Source of the DNA: Paraspadella gotoi
Lineage: Eukaryota; Chaetognatha
Direction of reading: 5' to 3'
DNA length: 64,000 bases
Assembly (NCBI GenBank): GCA_051294375.1
Contig: CM119267.1
Location: 22,693,486-22,757,485 of the forward strand
This document shows, piece after piece, positions 1-32,261 of the stretch. Position numbers and translations under genes: made by a program. The notes under the pieces were generated by a model that worked only from the letters and a program-made list of their open reading frames with translations, searched no databases and was not told the DNA's origin. How positions within the stretch are numbered: the first letter of the stretch is position 1; each line of letters begins with the position of its first letter.

Positions 1-1967
1 TAATCCTTGGTTTTTGAATCAGGGATGAATTTACTAGCTCGACCCCCTTGCATTCTTTAACATTTTGGTTAATCATTCTATTGTGTTCTTTCAATCTCTC
101 ATAACCCTTTGGGCCTTTCTTAAATTTTTTCAATTATTTTTTACATATTCCACCACAAACAAAGATTTGTTTCTGTTAGCTTTTTAATTAGGTTTAGTAG
201 AGAGCGAAGGAGAGATGCAGATGCTTGTTTTTCTAGTGGGAATTTCATAGCCGGGCGATTAAGACGAGCGTCCGAGATTGGTTGTTAAACCGCGATAAGA
301 CCCGAATGTTTATGCTGGGGGAATGGGCCAAGAGTTGCTGAGAAACTATCTTATAATCTAAAATTTATTCGCTTTGAAACTTGAGGGGGGAGGGAAATTT
401 AAAAAAAGAAACCTCTAGTGTTAGCGGCGGCTTTGGTCACGTTTACCAGGTTCTTTTTAACCTAGGATCTTCGTCACGTTTGCACCTCGCTTTAGGTACT
501 TTTAACCAATGTTTATTTTTCAGTGCCGATTTTCTTCTTTTTCAATTACTTCGGCTGCCATGCCTATGGCTTAAGCACTAAGCCGACGCAGGTGGCCCGC
601 CCGTTTCGCGGTTTTTTTTTTTTCTAAAATACGATAGAGACTGAGCGACGGAATCGCCGCGCTAATGTCGAGAGAAGAGAAAGGAAAGGGGCTGGGTCTC
701 TGGTTCCTTTCCCTCGACTTTTCCGCCAGTAAAAACGCCAAAATATCAGCGGTTTAATATTCGATGAATTATCACAGACGGAAGTTACAAGAAAAAAAAA
801 GTATAAAACTAGCGATATTATTAGGCCTGCGAAGACTTGCGAGAAGATAACTCGATCGAACTCGATCACGAAAATTAAATTTTCGAAACTGTCAGATTGT
901 TCGGGCATGAAATATTTGGGAGAGAGAGAGACGAGGGGGGGGGGAAAGACCTTTTTTCTTCGATCGTTCCCAATCGAAAAGATCGTATCCTTGTTTTTTA
1001 ATAACATCCTGTATGATCTTTATTATTCAGCCTTAAGATTTAAAAGCGATTATGCAAATGGAGCAAATAAAGCGCTCCCAAAAGTTTTGGGGGTCTGGTT
1101 TTGGTGCTGTTTTCTTTCGTGATTTGGATATCTTTTTCCTGGCGAGAGTGGTCCCGAGGGTACCGTTTTAATATTTTCGTTATGCGGTTTCTATTCTAAA
1201 CAAACAGACTTGGATATTGTTCAAAACGGGATAAGCTGTTCAAACAGAGTAAGGAGCCGTTATCTGACCAGAGAATCGTCTCGTGACTGGGGACCGTGTT
1301 TGAGGTCTGGATCCCAGAAAGTCAAAGACTCGAACTCTGTTAATAATCCACCGTCCGTCATTTCGTCGCCCGTTTAGGTCACAGGAGGAGGGACAAACAA
1401 AGTCGTCTGGTCTTTCTCGTCTCGGGGGTCCAGCTCAATAACACCACGGGGGCGTTGGTAGTCGTCTTAAGCAAGAAGTCTTGACTCTTTGTGTGTGATA
1501 AAGTCTGCACCTAAAGAGTATTGTAAAAGTGGAAAACTGTTGCAAATTTAGTTTGGTTCCAATTCAGTTAATTAAGTTGACAAGTTTTTAAGTAATGAAG
1601 CAAGATTTACGTAAACAGAAGAATTTACGTTGTTCCTTTTCCTGCAGATCAGAAGAATGAAAACATAATTTTGTTCCTCCCCTGAAAAATCTTTATTAAT
1701 TATATATTAATATTTAAGCACTTTCTTACTCTAGCCTTGACTCTAGGCTTGAGTCTAGGTACATATTTATATATCATAAAAGAGGAACCAATGATATGAA
1801 AATTGCAAAATTACTTGTATAACTAAAGTTTTTTAGATTTTAAAATGCTTAATTATTTAATTAATTTAATTCTAATTTAATTAATACTGTTAATTTTTTT
1901 CCTTTTTAACCATATTTTAAGTTATAATATATCTAACTTCCGATCAAAACAAATTTTCTTTACACAG
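1..1967. other. Intron or upstream sequence of the Ser-rich gene
   Basis: No supported exon. AT-rich with short poly-T tracts; short ORFs on both strands lack splice or coding signals. The first supported acceptor is TTTACACAG at 1959-1967. Confidence 0.5.
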
Positions 1968-20675
<18,708 letters not shown>

Positions 20676-20707
20676 TCCAAAAAAAAAAAGATGGAGCGAA
20701 AAAAAAA

Positions 20708-20713
20708 AATAAA
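20708..20713 (+). terminator. Polyadenylation signal AATAAA of the Ser-rich gene
   Basis: Canonical AATAAA 33 bases after the stop codon at 20675, inside an A-rich tract. Another AATAAA-like site lies near 21586 and could give a longer 3' UTR. Confidence 0.45.
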
Positions 20714-22613
20714 GAGAATTCTTGTCCGAAATTCTTTATATTCATTTTTCTTTGTTTTCGAAATTATGAAGTCGTTGATCGATTTTTTTTCTTTCCTTTT
20801 TTTGTTTTTTTAACTTTTCGCCTTTCCCTCAGTTTTTGTTTACTTTCGAAATTTTCCGGGGGAAATAATGGCGGCGTCGGCGATAGACTTGTTTTCTTTT
20901 CATCATTTTTTTTTGCCATTCCAGTACTCTGTTCTCTCTATTCCTCATCTCCCCTCTTCTCTAATTCTCTCTCTTTCTCCGTTTCTATCCTACTAACCCG
21001 TTTCTTTATTCTTCTCGTTTCGACTTTCGTTCCGCCCATCCGTTTTGACACTCCCTCCCCACTCGTCGATAAAAACGAAGAAGCATTCGTTATTAAAAGT
21101 GCAATTATATTTCCATTATCTTTTTCGCTCTTCTTATCTTCTAGTCAATCGATTTTTTTCTTTCTCGGTTTCATTTGAAGGATGATTAATTTTCATTTCA
21201 ATTCGTGCTGAATCTAACTCGTATAACTGTAATGTTTTCCCAGAGATGATTAGTTAAAACGGTGAACGTGATACCCGTTGCCCAGCGTCCTTATTCATAA
21301 GTTTTATTCTTTCGATTCGCGATTTATTATTTAGCCTCATTCACGATTCCACTTAGTTAAGAGACCATCAGTAACCCACCTCCCTTTTTTTTTAATCAAT
21401 AACTCATCGAACTTGCCTCTACAATCGTTTATCCTACGTTTCAGTAGTTCCTTTTCTTGTAACTTGTTTGCCTTGTTTTCGTCTATTCGTACATATCAAT
21501 ATATTGGATTGACTCAGCGTTTCGATTTAAAAATTGAAAATTGTAGTGAAGTAAAAACTGTAACGATATATTTACAGTAATAAATTTACGATGATAAAAT
21601 GGAAAAACAGTAGTGATATACATGCTAATAGATTCGCGTATATCGAGTTCCGAAGCTTAACCCTAAAAAAATTGAATGAAAAATATACTAAGTACATTTA
21701 TCAAAAAGTAACAAGTGCGACAGACTGTTTTTTTCGTTAAGCAGAAATGACAAAGTAACTATTTACAATATAAAGAAAACTATTCAATTATACGTGCAGC
21801 GGAATAACTGCCTAAAACACGTAGTAAAGTAAGAAAGTAGAAATGTACGTACGAGATTATCGGTATAAAAATTTGCGAATGGATGAGAAGCAGGCTTTTG
21901 TCATGGAGTTTTAAGATTGATTTGTGAGAGGGCGCTCCAAGCGAGCTACGATAATTCAACAAAAGGGCCCGTCGACCATTCTAAAATTTTGTAATTATTG
22001 TTAGTATAAAAACCTGGGAGGACTTCTCGTTAAACAATTGCATCTTGCATTATTGTGCTTGCTTCAAACTAATCGTTAAAAAGATTAAATAATGTCATAA
22101 GGGACTAACCCTCGCGTTTTTAAAAAACACATGAGTGAAGCGCTTTTTTAAACATTTTTTATTAAAAATAATCTCATATCTACCGAATGGAAAAGCGCCT
22201 CTGCATCGATAACGCCGATTTAAAAAGCGCAACTTTTTTTTAAGTTTTACTGGTTCTCGTTTAGCGAGTAAATGTTTAATTTTAATGTTGGGTAAGAAAG
22301 GAGATCAAAATGGATTAAGCGAAAAACGAGAACGCAAAATGGAGAATCAGAATTTAGAATAGAAAATTTCAAAATTTTTTTTGGATTTGAACAAAAAATG
22401 TATTTTTCTTAATATTATTTCGACTCCATTTCCTGTGAAACCTTTCGATTGCCGCAATTCACCTTATTTCCAATTCCCCTTTACTTTTTCACAAAATTCT
22501 TTCGAGCTTTTTCCCCCCCTCCGCCGCCTGCGCCACGGGCGCTTCGGGCGCCAGTATCGCAATAAACATTTCGCGAGCGCGCCTGGCACGTTGTATATTT
22601 CTTTGACGACCAG

Positions 22614-22619
22614 TTTATT
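22614..22619 (-). terminator. Likely polyadenylation signal of the three-segment membrane protein gene
   Basis: AATAAA on the minus strand, about 120 bases downstream of the stop codon at 22739-22741. Confidence 0.4.
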
Positions 22620-22738
22620 TCCCCGTCGTCGCGGCGTTGTTGAAAAAGAAAGAGGAAAAAAAGGAAAAGAAATAACGCAAAGAAAGAAAAGAGAAAATAA
22701 AAGAAAATCCGACGCCTTCCTTTTTTTTTTTTAATCAA

Positions 22739-25700
22739 TCATGTGTTGTGTCCGGATCGTTCTCGTTCCGCCCGGTCGCACTCTCCCGATTCCGGCGCTG
22801 ATGATCCGGCGAAGCGGCGGAAGGGGGGGGTGTTTAGAGATGGTGGGTAAAGGCCGGAGTGAATTTGATGGAATAAGGGCGAAAAGATATGGGCGGGAGG
22901 TAAGGTTGGGATTCGAAGGTAAAAAGAGAATAAAAAATAGAAATTCTTATTTAAAAAAAAATTGTAACAGAACACCTAATTCGGAAGGAGAAATATTTTC
23001 GACAAAAGAAAAAGATTAAAATTTAGATTTTTATTAATTTTTTTTTAATCGTATAGAATATTTCTAGGTTTCATTTTGTTTTGTTTCTCCTTTGTTTCGC
23101 GACAAGCTATTAAACATGCATGGACCTCGCTTGTTTTTTCCCCGAATGATACATTATTAACAGCCATATCTTATGAGAAAAATGTTATTTTGTTTTTATC
23201 GTTTCAAAGCCGCTAAAGAGACATCTACCTGTTAAGAAATTCCATTACTTTCATCATCCAGGTTATATTTTTTGTCTTACGATCTCACCCTTAGCCCATT
23301 GCCGGCCCTCAAATCTTTACTTTTTTTCCCCCTATGCTAAGACTTGCCGCCATTAGCCTGTATCTTCGCCCCTCGCGACCTTTCTCATCCCCTTACCCTC
23401 GCCCCCCCCTTCAAAATTCCCTTACCCTCGGGCGCGCCCCTCAACCGCCGGGGCGGGTACCGGGCGAACATACACATTGAGACTCCGGCGATGAGACAAG
23501 CGACGCCAACGCCGAGGAAGACGGGTCCGAGAATTTCGAGCAGGGGGGATCCGGGGTCCTGCGGTCGACCGGGTGAGGGGGAGGTCAGAAATTTGAGATC
23601 GGGACGGATTAGAAAGATTAATACAAAGGATTTATTGCAATTGGAACATTTTAAAATCTAATTAGTTATTTTTGCAGACTTTAGAGAGTCACTGGGAAGC
23701 GAGATTTGAAGTCAAGTATTGTCTATTGGACAAATTAAAAAGTAATTGCCGTAATAACTAAGAAATTTTAAACTTTGAATATTGAATTGGTGGTGACAGT
23801 TCAAAGATACCATGTCACTAATTATGAAAGAGTGTTTCTTGATAAAAAGAAAAAATAATTGAATCTAATCCCCTTCACAATTGACAGTCAAAAAAGTATC
23901 ACCTTTCCTTCCGCCAGCAGCACTTCCTCCGGGGCAATGTTGGCCGCGTTCCTAGCGGTGATGGTCATAATGAGGCCAGACACGCCCAGCCCCACCCCGA
24001 GGATAAGAGCGCACGCAGCTACGCCTAATGAGGGCGTGGTTGCGAAGTTGAGGTGAAGGGTAAGTTGGATATCGACGTAAATGCGCCCCGAAGAAAATTT
24101 TGGAAAGAGGGTCCAAAGAGAAATAAAAACAGAATGTAAATTTTATTTATTATTCAACGATATATTAAATATTTGTTACTAGGTAATTTTTTTTATTTTC
24201 CATATTTGGAAATTCAGAAGCGTCTTTTAAGGCGGTGCGTAAATTAAACTAGTAAACGTTTTAAAACTTGATTGAATGGCGAAATTGAATCAATAATTCA
24301 TTTTGGGATAATAACGTAAATTATGTTTTTTAAAGAAAGTTAACCGGTTTTATCCTTAATGTAACGGACTCATAACGCTCACTCTACTACTAATTAACAA
24401 ACTTTTTTAAGAACTGAGCGGGAATAATTTTTCCATTTTTTATTAAAAAACAGTAGAATATACGTATAATATATAATTTTATATAAAAGTATTATTATTT
24501 TTATTATTATTAGGAAATTTTTTAGCTCTATAAACTATCATAAATATGATATGTTCTAATCATAGTTGTACATAATCCATTTATAAATAATAAAAAAACA
24601 AAGACACTCGCGCGATGTAAATTGAAGTCAAACAATCGTGCAGACTTTTCCACAAACAATATCTTTCATACGAGGTATACCGTGTTAACTTGGTACGAAA
24701 TAGTTATACAGAACTGAATATCGAAAATGAAATTTAGAAATAAGACGAAATGAAACGTAGTTTTAAGGAAAAAAGAACATAAAAGGTATGCGAGATGCTG
24801 TATGCGAATTAACTAGTGAAATTATTAAAATAATTAAAATAGTTCAACAAAAGAGATTTAACCCATTGAACCGCAAATAAAAAAGAAGGTAGTCTCGCAT
24901 CGCTGGAAAAGTACATGCGAAAGCCAAAAACTGTTTAATTTCGTTTTAAATTTTAATTTGATGAAATTATTGGAGAAACACAACTTTAAACGAACACGCC
25001 TACGCGAAACCTGCTATCGGCCAGAAAAAAAAAATTTAAGAAGTTCTTAACTTACTTCAGAAAAAAAGATGACACATGACAGTTAAGAAAAATTTCAAGG
25101 CCGTAACAAAAGTGATTCATAAGTCATATTCATTATTCAACTAATGTTGCAAGACTTTTAGAGATTAATTACCAATATACGAACATTCGATTCCTTCACG
25201 AACAAACGAAAGAAAAAATAGATGATTTCGTTTATATTAACATTTAACACATGCTATACGGAAAGCGAGTGAGAGCGAAATAAAAAAAAAAAGAACATGT
25301 AATTACGATGATATATTATATACGATGATATATTATATCATACATCACGAATAGCGAAGGTAGGAAGGCTGGGGAATAAAATATCTAAAATTGATCGTAT
25401 TTTGAATGGACTAACACCGTATACTTGCCCGAATGAAAGGTAGCAAGACGATTTAAGAAGAAAACCAAACAATATTTTTTTGCATCGCGAGTTTAAAACG
25501 AGAAAGCAAAAGGAGTTAGTTTAACGATTAGTTGTCGTTTTGTCTCCTGTTTCGGTTCTACATTGCTACTTTGTTTTTTTAGTGGCGCGGAAAAGAAGTT
25601 AACCTTAAAAAACGGAAAGTGGCCTTACCTATTAAAAAAAAAAAAGAGAGAATAATATCGGATAATTAATATTTAAGGACAATTTATATATTTTTTCAAA

Positions 25701-26486
25701 AAAAAAATTAATAATCTCATTTTAGAAACTAACAACTACATTAAGGAATGATTATTTTTAAGCTGCATCGGAATAAAAAGTTATGTTTAATAATTGATTA
25801 AAGCCTCGACTGTTACAAAAAACCTTCATCGAATTTTCTTTTAAAAAAATGTCAAAATCAACCGAAACGGACGTCGTTGGTTCGATATATTCAAATTCGT
25901 GGACAGTAAAATTTAACAAAAAGTAAAACTGTATTAAAAAAAAACCCGATATTAACCTTTATATCCTCCTGGTCAGCAGTAATTCACGAAAAAGACAAAA
26001 GAGGGACGAAAAGGGGAGAACGTGTTTAAGTGACATCGCGTAAAGGATAAACATAAAACAACACAATGCAAGACGAAGTCCGGTTTTAATAAAAAATTAG
26101 TAAGCCTTAATAAATAAAAAAGTTGAAACAAAAAATAAAAGCGACGCAAGATTAGAAAAAAAAAAGTAGAAAAGTAAAACCACGAACTTCGCTTTTCTAC
26201 CCAAAAAATAACGTGGACGCGCAGCCCTCGAAAAAAAAAAAACCCCAAAAAACCAACATAAAAATAAAGAAGAAAAAACAAAACAAAATAGCACTTGTGG
26301 GTCATCGACCGACACCTCACCCGTATAGGCGGTGCTGCGGTGAGGCCAATTCGTCCGCGTCGCAGTGTGACCCGATGTTATCGCCGTCGTCACCATGCAC
26401 AGGAATAAAAGATAAGTTAGGTAAAGCGCCAGGCTCCATTTGCTGACTCCGCTGCCATTGCCGCCGCGCCCGCCGCCGCCACCCAT
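22739..26486 (-). CDS. Small protein with three hydrophobic segments (four exons), family not recognised
   Basis: Exons on the minus strand: 26486-26321, 24024-23903, 23558-23426, 22797-22739. Phases match at each junction (leftover bases 1, 0, 1), total about 159 residues. ATG at 26486 has a good context (AACATGG). The product begins with a Gly-rich piece, then hydrophobic segment 1 (about 17-37, LALYLTYLLFLCMVTTAI), segment 2 (about 57-77, VAACALILGVGLGVSGLIMT), a short acidic linker, and segment 3 (about 104-128, ILGPVFLGVGVACLIAGVSM), then an Arg-rich and finally charged tail ending SGHNT. The last exon is the weakest call. Without it, exon 3 would read through to a stop about 57 bases further on. 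The Gly-rich GPxFLGVGV pattern recalls small neuronal-type TMEM proteins, but I would not name a family. Expected location is a membrane; function unknown. Confidence 0.6.
24025..26320. other. First intron of the membrane protein gene
   Basis: AT-rich, 2.3 kb. Contains a short direct repeat ACGATGATATATTATAT twice at about 25306-25339. No further exon is needed, because the phases of exons 1 and 2 match. Confidence 0.5.
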
Positions 26487-26639
26487 GTTACGCCGAGATT
26501 TATCGTTTGTTTATATCCGCGATTTGAAAATATCACAAAATAAAACGTTTACGGATGGAGAGAGAGAGAAAGAGAAAGAGGCGGAGAGTGAGAGAGAGAG
26601 AGAGAGATCCAGACCAACGCGCGGCGTCCTCGTCGTCGT

Positions 26640-26680
26640 CGGACGTCACTCGCGGAAACGAGGCGTCGGTGACGTTTGTT
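26640..26680 (-). promoter_or_regulatory. GC-rich patch with two CRE-like sites upstream of the membrane protein gene
   Basis: About 160-190 bases upstream of the ATG at 26486 lies a GC-rich patch with GACGTCAC (26642-26649, seven of eight bases of the cAMP response element in reverse) and GTGACGTT (26669-26676). The position fits a promoter, but no transcription start can be seen. Confidence 0.3.
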
Positions 26681-27452
26681 TATTTACGTTTTTTTGTGTC
26701 ATTTCACTCGACGGTTATTTTTTTCGTTTGTGGTTTTGGGTCGCGAGGATGAAAATTAATTATCGTCGGCGTCGCTGGATTAGATGCTTTTGAGAAGAAT
26801 CACCTGTGAAGTTTCGGGGAAGATTGTAGAGTTAAATTAAAATATAAGTTCGTTTAATAAATAATCTATCTTGCCCCTGACATTGTTAGGGAAACTTGGA
26901 AAAGGATGAAAAGGGGAAAGAGAAGAAAAAGAAAGAAACAGAGAAAGAAAAAAAGAAAAACAAAGCGTGAAGAAAGAAATGAAAGTGGAAAACAGTTAGA
27001 GAAAGAAATACGTAAAAATAGATATAGAAAAGAAATAACAAAAAACGCAGTTCACAGAAGCAAAGGCGAAAATTTTTTGGACGTCAAAAAGAGGGCAGGA
27101 TCTGATAGCTGAAAATAATAAATAATACAACTTATTAGAGCTTAAAATGATTTATTCATTGTGAAGAGGAGCACGTCGTTTCGAAGACTTTTGTCTTTTC
27201 GGAGAAGAAAATGGCGCCTCTCTCTTTTTTTCTTCTTTTTTCTCCCTTTTTTGTTTTTGATTTAAATTTAATCTTTCTGTCTTTTTGTTTTCAGTTTCCC
27301 AACTGAGATGGCAGCACTATTTTTCTCTCTTTCTCTCTCTCTTTCCTTTCTTGGAATAAATAATAAAGAGAAAAAAAGAAAGAAGGAAACATTCCCTTTT
27401 TTCTCCACTTGATCCTCATGGGTAAAACCAGTTTCTGTTACAGTTCCTGCCG

Positions 27453-27579
<127 letters not shown>

Positions 27580-29664
27580 GTCAATTTCGTTTCGTTTTCG
27601 TTATCGTTGTTCAGGAAAAGGCACGGCAGGTGTCGCTTCAATTTTTTTTTGGTTAAACCGACGAAAATCTCCCTCCTTTTTCATGTTGTATTTTTCTCAA
27701 TTAGCTGTGTTAAAAAAAGCTACCAGTAAACTATGAAGAAAAAAATATTGAAACAAAATATCAAAAATCAAAACATTCAATTTCTAATTATGAACGGTTG
27801 TTTTAATATTATCTATCATAACATTGTATTAACATTTAAAAACTTTCAAAAAATACCTAAAATTTTATATTTTGTGATTCTTGAGACAATGAGGTCTTGG
27901 TCAAGGTTTATGGGGGTTTCAAAAGTTTTGGAGTCTGGTTCAAGGATCTTTAAGATCTTATTGAAGTGAACTTTTTTTTGGTAAAATGTTTCGGGGTTGT
28001 TTAAAGAAAATAACTCCAAGGACTGCGATGAACCTAAGAGTTTAATCGGAATTTTTGGGAATCGACTACATGAGGGATGACAGTTGAATCTCCAGGAGTT
28101 TTTAGAACACAGGCTTCATGAAGGACATGAGGTTTTGGACGAGGTTTTTTCGGGAGTATTTGAAGGCTTGGGAAATAAGCTCTTGGACAATGTTTCATGA
28201 GAAGGTGTGAAGCTCGAAGTTTCTGAAGAGTCTCGGGCAAGGCATTCAGGGTGGTTTCAGAAGACCCACTTCCTGAAAGTCGCAAGGTCTTGGACAAGGT
28301 TTTCTAGGTGTTTTCGGGAGACCCACTTTGCCCCCCCCGGGGGGGAGGGGCTTCGGATTTTGGAGGAGGAGGAGGAGGAGGAGGTTTTGAATCGACGTCG
28401 TCTTCAACGATTTGATTGATCGATTTCGTTGGCGGAGAAAATCGATTCGAGGGTCGAAACCAACGAAAACCATTTGTCGTCGTCGCATCAAAAACTCAGT
28501 TGGGAGTTAAGGGGAGATGGGGTTATTTCGAAGACTGGAGTCGATAGGGTATATTCGTTATTATAGGGAGAGAAGGAATGTTTGATTTTCGTACATTGAA
28601 AGGGAATCCAGAGAGACAGAGAGAGTCTTGATTGAAATCTTTGCAGGGTCCTGCTATGTAAGAGTGATGGAGGCCTTCAACTACCCAAATCTCAAATGCA
28701 AGACAGCGCCAATTTCGCTATGTATATTTCAATATTTGTTACAGTGAAGGATTTTTTATTCCAATCGGCCAGAGGCGGCTGGAAGACGATCGAACGATTG
28801 TTTTTATTGTTTGTTTTTTTCTTCAAATATTATAAATATGAGCAGAATGCTTTAGAGCAGGTAAGCAACCGTTAAGAGTACTCGTATGTAGTATTCAGTT
28901 AAGCTCTGATTTATTAAACAAAGAAATAAAAGGTAGGTTTTAAGGTTTAACCGTTAAGGGGACCTAGAATCAAATTTATCTCTTTTTTTTAAGAGGTTGA
29001 CATTGACGCCACGGTCTTTCGACCGTAGAGCGTTCGGCGACCAAGGTCACTTCCGGTTCGTAGCCTTTTGTTTTTACGAGGAATTAAAAGCGGAAGAAGT
29101 GTTCAAAGTTGAGAGTCGATTTCAGTAACACTAAAAGAGAATAGATTGCGTTGAAAGTTTTATTGACGATGCAACGATGTTTGATTAACTTGAAGAGGTT
29201 GAAATTAAATTCAGATTCAGTTTCGCTGAATGTTGAATCCCATTCAATGAAATTTAATTCATTTTAGTTAAGGATATTTCGATTTAAATTTGAACCAAGT
29301 TTGACCAATCATTTTCTCTTCATAAATCTTGGATCTTTCGATCGAGGACCTCAAATTCAAAATGAGATCGAACATCGGATCGAATTCGACAAAAAAAAAA
29401 ACCCGCGACCGACATTTTCAAAACTTCGTCCATCCCCAAAGTTATCGATATTTATCGATATTTATCGAGCTTGAATTTGTTATCTTTTTTATTCTTTTTC
29501 CAACAAGAAGTTATTTGAGAAAAAAAAATATTGATAGCCTCCCCCCCCCCCACACGCCGTAAAATTGCGGGGGAAAAAAGATTTCGAATGATTTTGGCCG
29601 CGATACAACAGAGCTCGACTGTACCTCAATTTCTGCATCCATCGACGTTGAAAACTGGCAGGTG

Positions 29665-29672
29665 CTCTCTCT

Positions 29673-29730
<58 letters not shown>

Positions 29731-29739
29731 CTCTCTCTC
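29665..29739. repeat. (CT)n microsatellite with TTCT interruptions
   Basis: CT run broken by two TTCT variants. Confidence 0.95.
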
Positions 29740-30135
29740 CATCTGTTCTGTAGAGCTGCCGAGGCTGGTAAGCCTTGTTGACATCGTTTTCCGTCAGCTG
29801 GCAAGCATGAGTATAAGACACGAGTATATTCTCACAGTCACGTTCGTCTCTCTCTCTTCTCTCTCTTCACCACCCCCTCATCTCTCTCTCTCCTCTCTCG
29901 TCCTCTCTCTCTCTCTTCTCTCTCTCTCGGCCAAGAGTCTAGTGGGGGAAGAGAAAACATTTTGTTCCGTTTGTTCGCTGTTGTTAAGGAGGAAAAAACA
30001 TCAACTTTGTTTTTACCAGAGGTAGAAAACGAACGAAACAAGCAAAGCATTGTTTTTCTTCAAAGAATCTGTGGTTGTTTTCTTTTGATGAAATTTTTAT
30101 TTTTTCACAATTCACCTGCGTTCCCTACGCCCCCC

Positions 30136-30179
<44 letters not shown>

Positions 30180-30509
30180 TCTCCCTCTCTATACACTCTC
30201 TTTCAAAGATTAAAAATAAAAATAAAACTGTGGAAATTAAGGTCTTAGGAGTTTACTTTTACCGACTTCAGAAAGCGATATATAAATACAATAGAGGGAA
30301 AGTAAAGCAATAAAAAGCAGAAAAATGGGTGATAAGATGTGTAGAGTGGATTTAAATTTTAAACACTCGAAAAATTTTTCAAAAAACTATCGCTGATAAA
30401 AACAAAAAAGAAATACCGGAGAAGGAAAACTAATCAAAACAAGAAAGAAAGTGTAAACAAAACACAACCAAATTGATCAGACCTAAATAAAAGAAGAAAA
30501 ATTGAAAAA

Positions 30510-30540
30510 ACAAACAAACAAACAAACAAACAAACAAACA
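30510..30540. repeat. (CAAA)n microsatellite
   Basis: About eight tandem CAAA units. Confidence 0.9.
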
Positions 30541-31469
30541 ACAACAGGGAACAACAAAAAGTCACAACGCTGAACAGTGAATACAAAACTGGTCAAACTG
30601 AACATTAACATCGAAGCAAACAAACACATAAAAAACCGATTGTAAATTTTATAATTAAAATTTTATAATTATAATAAAAACGATAAAAAAATATTTACAA
30701 TTTTAACTTATTGTATCAAGTTCAATAAATTCATGCGGCCATGACTGATTTTATCCGTTTCATTAAAATAAAAAAATTAAACTAACAAGAGCAAAGCTTC
30801 TTATAAAACTTGTTAGTCTTTACTTTGTGTTTGAAAGGTAGAATAAACAAAATGATGCATCAATAAGTAAATAAATAAATTTGTTTATCTTCGCTGTTTA
30901 TTTTTTTAATTCTTTTAGCATTTTTTTAGGAAAATGTTTTTAACTCAAATTCGATCTGTACTTTCGTTCATTAATTCTTATTCATTTTTATTCGTACATT
31001 TTTAAAATTCGCATCAGTGATCATCGCTGTTTTTTGGGGTTTTTTTTTTGTTTTTTTATGTAGGATCTGATCATAGATATACAAGTCCGATAAAAGCAGC
31101 GCCCGCTGTAGTAAGATTTATAAAAAAAAGACGAATAAAAAACAAATAAATTTTGGTTTTTTTTGGGATAAGAAAATGAGGATTGAAAACTCGCGCGCTT
31201 AGAATTTATGCGGACATCCAAGTATCGAAGGAAAAGATTTTTTAACAGAAAAATGACGAGCATGGATTATGAAAAGAAGTGGTGAGTGAGAGACAGAGTT
31301 AAAGAGAGACAGAGAGAGAAAGAGAGATGGGGAAATGGAGAAACCGTTAATTAGCGAAGAAGATTTAAAGTAATAATATTAATAAGTGGCGAATAAGCGA
31401 TGTGTACCGGCGAAAACAAAAGTTGTTTTCTTGTCTGAAAAAAATCGAGAAACGAGAATCGAATTCGTC

Positions 31470-31575
31470 GAAGAAGAAAAAAAAAGAAAAAAAAAGAAAA
31501 TGGATACGTAGATGCAAAAAGGATCTCAACTTCGAACGCGCCGCGAATCTGAGAGAGAGAGAGAGAGAGAGAGAG

Positions 31576-31624
<49 letters not shown>

Positions 31625-32146
31625 AAGAGAGAGAGAGAGATGAAAATAGTAGAACGAAGAGATAGCTGTGTTATTGTATAAATTCGCCTCAGTATGAGTT
31701 AGGATAAGCCAGTTCGTCTGTCGAAGCTCAGAACGGGCTGGCGTGGCATCCGGCAGACGGTGCATATAACTCTGCGGTACTGGTGATGTGCATTCTATCT
31801 GGGCTCGGTGCACAGATATTCCCGGTAAGAGCATAGATCTACCGCGACATACCTGAGTTTTGCCTAGCGCGTCTGAGCTCAGCGAGAGCTGTCTGATGCA
31901 CGAATCGCATCTGCTCGACGACAATCTCTCCACAACTGTTGCCGCCACGTTCGAAATGAGGGAACCTCTTAATCTGTTCCGTCTGCTTGCCGACAGAAAA
32001 CGGTGAAAAGATGGTGTAGAGGTAGAAGAACTCAGCAAACATGAGACTAAACAGAAGTTTGTAGAGAAACTAGTGTACATTACACAGTGTGAAGAGAGGA
32101 AGTGACGAGAGAGAGGAGCGAGAAAGAGGCTAGATGGTGACACGAT

Positions 32147-32181
<35 letters not shown>

Positions 32182-32220
32182 CTTTATATCGACCTCCGGT
32201 CGATCGCCGATGGTGATGAA

Positions 32221-32261
<41 letters not shown>

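Larger units (their letters stand above)
20676..22738. other. Convergent intergenic region
   Basis: Lies between the stop of the plus-strand gene and the stop of the minus-strand three-segment membrane protein gene. Pyrimidine-rich up to about 21180, then AT-rich. On the minus strand an AATAAA (plus TTTATT at 22614-22619) lies about 120 bases past the membrane gene's stop. No other gene seen. Confidence 0.5.
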
